From assembly GCA_964450405.1 (NCBI GenBank), contig CAYVCQ010000001.1, positions 124,001 through 188,000 of the forward strand: a DNA stretch of 64,000 nucleotides. The letters are read 5' to 3'. The translations under genes were made by a program, and so were the position numbers. Origin of the DNA: WRGT01 sp964450405 (GTDB taxonomy: Bacteria > Spirochaetota > UBA4802 > UBA5550). Of the stretch, positions 60,866 through 64,000 are shown piece by piece. Position 1 is the first letter of the stretch, and every line of letters starts with the position of its first letter. A model generated the notes under the pieces. That model was not told where the DNA came from, searched no databases, and was given only the letters and a program-made list of their open reading frames with translations.

Positions 60866-61270
60866 TCACGGACATATTATTTTTAACTTCGGAAAATAAT
60901 ACTTCATTCTCTTAGGATCGCGGGTTAGAATACTCCACCCCATTACAGATGCATGAGCTCCAATAAAAAAATCCGGGAGAGCTGTAGTTTTTTTACCCTC
61001 ATTTTTACGATAACTTAAAAAAACTTTTCCAGCAAGAAATAAAGCATCTTTGGGGATCTCATCGTAATACAGAGGCAGAGTTTCCAGTATACTATCAAAC
61101 AATTCAATTTCTTTATATCCCATTGATACTTCTGTGTAGATTACCGGATTTATAAAGAGCTTTGATTTATTCAATAAAAGACTCAACTGCCCTAATGACC
61201 ACCCAGACCATTCCGGATTATCTGTAAATATATCAATAAGTATATTTGAATCAACCAGCGTCGAAGCCAT
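60866..61270 (-). CDS. vapC: PIN-domain toxin VapC (fourth module)
   Basis: 134 aa. STLVDSNILIDIFTDNPEW carries the first Asp, NPVIYTEVSMGY the Glu, and TALPDFFIGAHASVMGWSILTRDPKRMKYYFP the last acidic residues, a common VapC form with the T-R-D end motif. Its ATG is one base from the antitoxin stop. Partner is the AbrB-type protein directly upstream. Together with the third module, this gives two neighbouring toxin-antitoxin pairs on the same strand. Confidence 0.92.
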   Translation of the reverse strand: MASTLVDSNILIDIFTDNPEWSGWSLGQLSLLLNKSKLFINPVIYTEVSMGYKEIELFDSILETLPLYYDEIPKDALFLAGKVFLSYRKNEGKKTTALPDFFIGAHASVMGWSILTRDPKRMKYYFPKLKIICP

Positions 61271-61271
61271 C

Positions 61272-61487
61272 TTATCCTCTCGTCAATTTCATAATCTCAT
61301 CTGTGCTGAGACCCGAAGATGCCGAACCCCGGAATTTTTCAAAAGGATTAGAATTTCTTGTTTCAATTTTCTCAATATAAATTTTACCGTTTTTTTCTTT
61401 AAATTCAATCTCAGTATTAGGTAAAATCATATATTTCTCTCTAATTTCGAGAGGTATTGTCACCTGACCTTTACTTGTTATTTTCAT
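61272..61487 (-). CDS. vapB: AbrB/VapB-family antitoxin (fourth module)
   Basis: 71 aa. SKGQVTIPLEIREKY is the classic AbrB swapped-hairpin DNA-binding motif. The C-terminal tail (SNPFEKFRGSASSGLSTDEIM) is the toxin-binding part. Start at ATG 61487; the codon itself sits inside a perfect inverted repeat. The gene is followed immediately by vapC. Confidence 0.92.
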   Translation of the reverse strand: MKITSKGQVTIPLEIREKYMILPNTEIEFKEKNGKIYIEKIETRNSNPFEKFRGSASSGLSTDEIMKLTRG

Positions 61488-61527
61488 ATAGTATTACTCC
61501 ATACAGTAAGAGTAATACTATATGAAA
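61482..61527 (-). promoter_or_regulatory. 18-bp perfect inverted repeat overlapping the vapB start
   Basis: TTTCATATAGTATTACTC (61482-61499) is exactly complementary to GAGTAATACTATATGAAA (61510-61527), with a 10-base spacer. The left arm contains the vapB start codon. It is a probable autoregulatory VapB(C) operator, or a hairpin in the leader mRNA. Confidence 0.75.
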
Positions 61528-61565
61528 AAATAGTCAAGAATAAATACTGAAAATGGAAAGTAGTT

Positions 61566-62426
61566 ATGAAAAGAATGACTGAATTCCAGAGTGATTTTAG
61601 ATTTCAAAAAACCCGGCTTGACAAATTATCGCAATATATTCTCAGTAAACTCTATTTTAAAAAAATCATGGACGGCGGGAAATTCATAATGGCTCAGATT
61701 GTTAAAATATTTAAAATAGAATCATTTGCTAACCTTCTCAAAGAAATTGCGGTTTATATTTCCGCGATAATTCTCTGGATCTACCTGTGGTTCTGTTATC
61801 ATACTTCAGACCTGGTTTATACCGGTCAGATTGATGCGTCACTTCGCGACACATGTGATGCGGGAATCAGTATGATCTATCTTTTCTGGCACGATGAGTT
61901 TATGCTGGTAGCACTGTCAACTTTCTCAGAACGTCTCCGTCCTAGAAGCATTGTTACAGGAACACAATTTGGCGGTCTTGTCTCGGCCAGATTCTCACGG
62001 GCACAGGGAATACATACAATATTTATTGATAAATCAGAATCGCGAGAACAAAGAATTTCACGCATCGAAAACGGCCTGCGCCTGCACCCTAAGATGGGTA
62101 TTGCCGCTGATTATGGAGCTCCATGGTTTACCGCGCGCCCCACATCAATGCAGATTGCACACGAAACAGAAAGCCTCATCGTCCCTGTACACGTAGAATC
62201 CAGACGAAGTATTATATATAAACCGGGCGGTGCCAGTGCAATTGTGCCTCTGCCATTCAGTACATATACCTTCCACGCATCGACACCAATTTGTCCTACA
62301 CCTGAACAGGCAAAATCTGATGCAGGAGTTGATGACGATGGAGCAAGGATACTCAATCGTGTTCTTAACGATCTGAGAAAAAAAAACTTATCGGACATTG
62401 GAAAACCAGTTTGTAACGATGCTTAA
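61566..62426 (+). CDS. DUF374 family lysophospholipid acyltransferase-like protein
   Basis: 286 aa. A membrane segment lies at about 60-80 (LKEIAVYISAIILWIYLWFCY). The acyltransferase H-x4-[DE] motif is seen as FWHDEFMLVA, followed by SIVTGTQFGGLVSARFSRAQGI. PKMGIAADYGAPWFTARPTSMQIA is the family's donor-site block. DUF374 enzymes are thought to add acyl chains to lipid A precursors or related lipids. The start is uncertain: ATG 61566 has a weak site, and in-frame ATGs at 61671 and 61689 are possible alternatives. Confidence 0.82.
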   Translation: MKRMTEFQSDFRFQKTRLDKLSQYILSKLYFKKIMDGGKFIMAQIVKIFKIESFANLLKEIAVYISAIILWIYLWFCYHTSDLVYTGQIDASLRDTCDAGISMIYLFWHDEFMLVALSTFSERLRPRSIVTGTQFGGLVSARFSRAQGIHTIFIDKSESREQRISRIENGLRLHPKMGIAADYGAPWFTARPTSMQIAHETESLIVPVHVESRRSIIYKPGGASAIVPLPFSTYTFHASTPICPTPEQAKSDAGVDDDGARILNRVLNDLRKKNLSDIGKPVCNDA

Positions 62427-62438
62427 ACCATACTTTAC

Positions 62439-63713
62439 TTATATCGAATACACCCTCATTGTTTTCTCACGGCCGCGTATATTAATTAGACCTATTGACC
62501 TGGCATGTATATCTTCACTGATTTTGTTTTTTAAATCTTCAGAAAAAATTATCTCTTTTTGAAGCTTCTTTGTAGCCGATTCCAGCCTACTTGCAATATT
62601 TACAGTGTCGCCGATTACCGTATATTCCAATCTATTTTCACTCCCCAGGCTCCCCACAATTACCGGACCGTAGTGTATTCCGATACCTATTCTTATTTCG
62701 CTTAAACCTGCATTATTTCTTTTTAAATTTAATTCTTTCAGTGCAGATGACATTTCTATCGCAGTCTTTACGGCATTGTCAGCGTCGTCAATGCCCGTTG
62801 ATGGCGTGCCGAAAGTTGCCATAATTCCGTCACCGATAAACTTGTCGAGAGTCCCATTGTTTCTGAAAATAATATCAACCATAATTGTCTGATACTCTTT
62901 TAAAAACGATACAATTTCTTCAGGTGATTTATCATTGCAGTAACTGGTAAAATCTCTTACATCGCTGAATAGCACCGCAACATCCTGAAGTTTTCCTTTT
63001 TCGCTATCCATCTGCTCATTAAGCAGCATAAGCTCATCGCGGACTTTAGGAGAAAAAAACCTTCCCAACTGATTTGATACCGACTCATTCTTAATTGCCA
63101 GGTAGATTGTTTTCTTCATTTTTCCCGAGAAAACTATCAATCCGATACCTATTGCAGCAAATCCGAATATCATTGTAAAAACAAATTCAGGAGAAACACC
63201 GTTTCCTAAATTATGCAGAGTATAACTGGATGAGATTAAAGTTCTTCCACAATAAAAAATATAAGCAAAGTGCCCCAAATAACCAAGAATGCCTCCGGTC
63301 ATTACAATAATTATATAAATCTGTTGAATCGCAAAACTGTTATATACTAATATTATCCAAAGTGCCGTCTGATACAAAGGCCCTTTTATCATATAAGCTG
63401 GATTAACCGATGTACCGCCAACTGAGAGGTACCAGATAACAGGGAGTATTGTTACAACTATAACATCAAGTATAGATCCAACTATTCCAACAGGTCGGAC
63501 AAATATTTTTCTTTTTAAAAAAAATACAGAGAAAACACAAATCATAACTGAAATGATAATCACTGACGCAACCACTGTTGTTTCAAATTTACTTTTCGAT
63601 AAAAATATTGCTCCCGGTAAAAGTATAAACAAAATAATTGACAATCTGAATCCTATCGTTACATTCAATGCTGTTATTTCTCTTTCTAACATCAACTTAT
63701 CAACAGACTGCAT
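62439..63713 (-). CDS. Membrane class III adenylate cyclase
   Basis: 424 aa from ATG 63713 (GAGG six bases upstream); an in-frame GTG at 63725 is possible. Six membrane segments occupy about 1-205. The cyclase homology domain (about 240-420) has metal Asp residues in LFSDVRDFTSY and KFIGDGIMATFG. The adenine-selecting Lys is in LDKFIGDG and Asp in EYTVIGDTVNIASRLE. The catalytic Asn and Arg lie in NIASR. This set indicates ATP rather than GTP. It makes cAMP at the membrane; no CRP-type regulator is in the window. Converges on the DUF374 gene. Confidence 0.88.
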   Translation of the reverse strand: MQSVDKLMLEREITALNVTIGFRLSIILFILLPGAIFLSKSKFETTVVASVIIISVMICVFSVFFLKRKIFVRPVGIVGSILDVIVVTILPVIWYLSVGGTSVNPAYMIKGPLYQTALWIILVYNSFAIQQIYIIIVMTGGILGYLGHFAYIFYCGRTLISSSYTLHNLGNGVSPEFVFTMIFGFAAIGIGLIVFSGKMKKTIYLAIKNESVSNQLGRFFSPKVRDELMLLNEQMDSEKGKLQDVAVLFSDVRDFTSYCNDKSPEEIVSFLKEYQTIMVDIIFRNNGTLDKFIGDGIMATFGTPSTGIDDADNAVKTAIEMSSALKELNLKRNNAGLSEIRIGIGIHYGPVIVGSLGSENRLEYTVIGDTVNIASRLESATKKLQKEIIFSEDLKNKISEDIHARSIGLINIRGREKTMRVYSI

Positions 63714-63725
63714 ATAAATCCTCAC

Positions 63726-63968
63726 TTATATTGTATAATTAAATAATAACAGTTTTTAAAATGAAAAAATTTCATGAAGATTTTACTGAATGTCTCTAAT
63801 GTAGAATCATCTTAAAATTTAGTCAAATAAAAGATTTAATTTGCTGCTTGACATACCGGTTTAGGAATCGCGAAAGTAAATCATCCTTTTAGAATTGGAA
63901 GAGTATCATAGTTCGTCAATAAAGTAGTGTTTAATAAATAATATTAGTATAATTTAAGGGAATACAAC
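63726..63968. other. Intergenic region at the right edge
   Basis: About 240 bases, AT-rich, between the divergent cyclase gene and the partial gene at 63969. No repeat family member or convincing promoter pair seen. Confidence 0.4.
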
Positions 63969-64000
63969 ATGTCAGAGATATTCGACACAGTTATAGACAG
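63969..64000 (+). CDS. Start of an unidentified gene (partial at right edge)
   Basis: ATG at 63969 begins MSEIFDTVID, open to the window end, with AAGGGA eight bases upstream. Too short to assign. Confidence 0.5.
   Translation, partial: MSEIFDTVID

Noticed and set aside
1..64000. CRISPR array
   Set aside because: The regular-looking repeats (families A to E) are dispersed over tens of kb, palindromic and without evenly sized spacers; no cas gene is present.
1..64000. tRNA or rRNA genes
   Set aside because: No cloverleaf with a TTCGAATC-type T-loop and acceptor stem, nor rRNA-like sequence, was found in the intergenic gaps by eye.

Overview
The window is AT-rich bacterial chromosome, densely coded on both strands, with no rRNA, tRNA, CRISPR array, prophage or transposase gene that I could recognise. 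The organism looks Gram-negative and motile: there are lipoproteins, periplasmic binding proteins, a probable outer-membrane barrel, a chemoreceptor and large hybrid histidine kinases. A spirochaete is my best guess (7TMR-DISM kinase, BMP/PnrA-type lipoprotein, MORN proteins with C-x2-G-[DN]-C motifs, PEGA protein). That is inference only; no marker gene here settles it.

Layout. 1-3.3 kb: a radical SAM protein running off the left edge, translationally coupled to rsmA. 3.8-6.2 kb: a haem-binding chemoreceptor with a possible c-di-GMP-type leader RNA, then a STAS protein. 6.4-15.3 kb: small metabolic and envelope genes (gamma carbonic anhydrase-like, NimA-like flavoprotein, ABC ATPase, two metallo-beta-lactamase-fold hydrolases, PEGA protein, membrane glycosyltransferase, YtfJ). 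15.6-20.9 kb: nadE, a Phd/VapC module, hisD and carA. 21.4-24.5 kb: a long MORN-repeat protein, a frameshifted MORN relative, small enzymes and gene remnants. 24.5-29.8 kb: methyltransferase, a DUF433/DUF5615 pair, cysteine synthase, two unknown proteins. 30.1-34.0 kb: a probable lipid-linked sugar transfer set (GT-C transferase, UPF0104-type membrane protein, GtrB-like GT2). 34.1-37.3 kb: a hybrid kinase overlapping a BMP lipoprotein gene. 37.7-43.9 kb: a five-gene dipeptide/oligopeptide ABC operon. 44.3-47.2 kb: a 7TMR-DISM hybrid kinase. 47.6-51.5 kb: potABCD. 51.8-59.9 kb: mostly secreted or membrane proteins of unknown role, including a PQQ-type beta-propeller protein. 60.1-61.5 kb: two more toxin-antitoxin modules. 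61.6-63.7 kb: DUF374 acyltransferase, class III adenylate cyclase, and the first codons of another gene at the right edge.

The most striking non-coding feature is the load of short palindromic repeats. At least five families (A to E in the entries) fill most intergenic gaps. Family A alone has eight copies. Three of the four junctions of the peptide transporter operon carry a repeat. One element near 13.5 kb has terminal inverted repeats enclosing three stacked hairpins. With no transposase in view these look like non-autonomous MITE-type elements.

I found no clear multi-gene defence or wholly new system. The best leads are the candidate riboswitch upstream of the haem chemoreceptor, the BMP lipoprotein/hybrid kinase pair, the three-gene glycan transfer set, an 18-bp perfect inverted repeat that contains the vapB start codon, and the repeat families.
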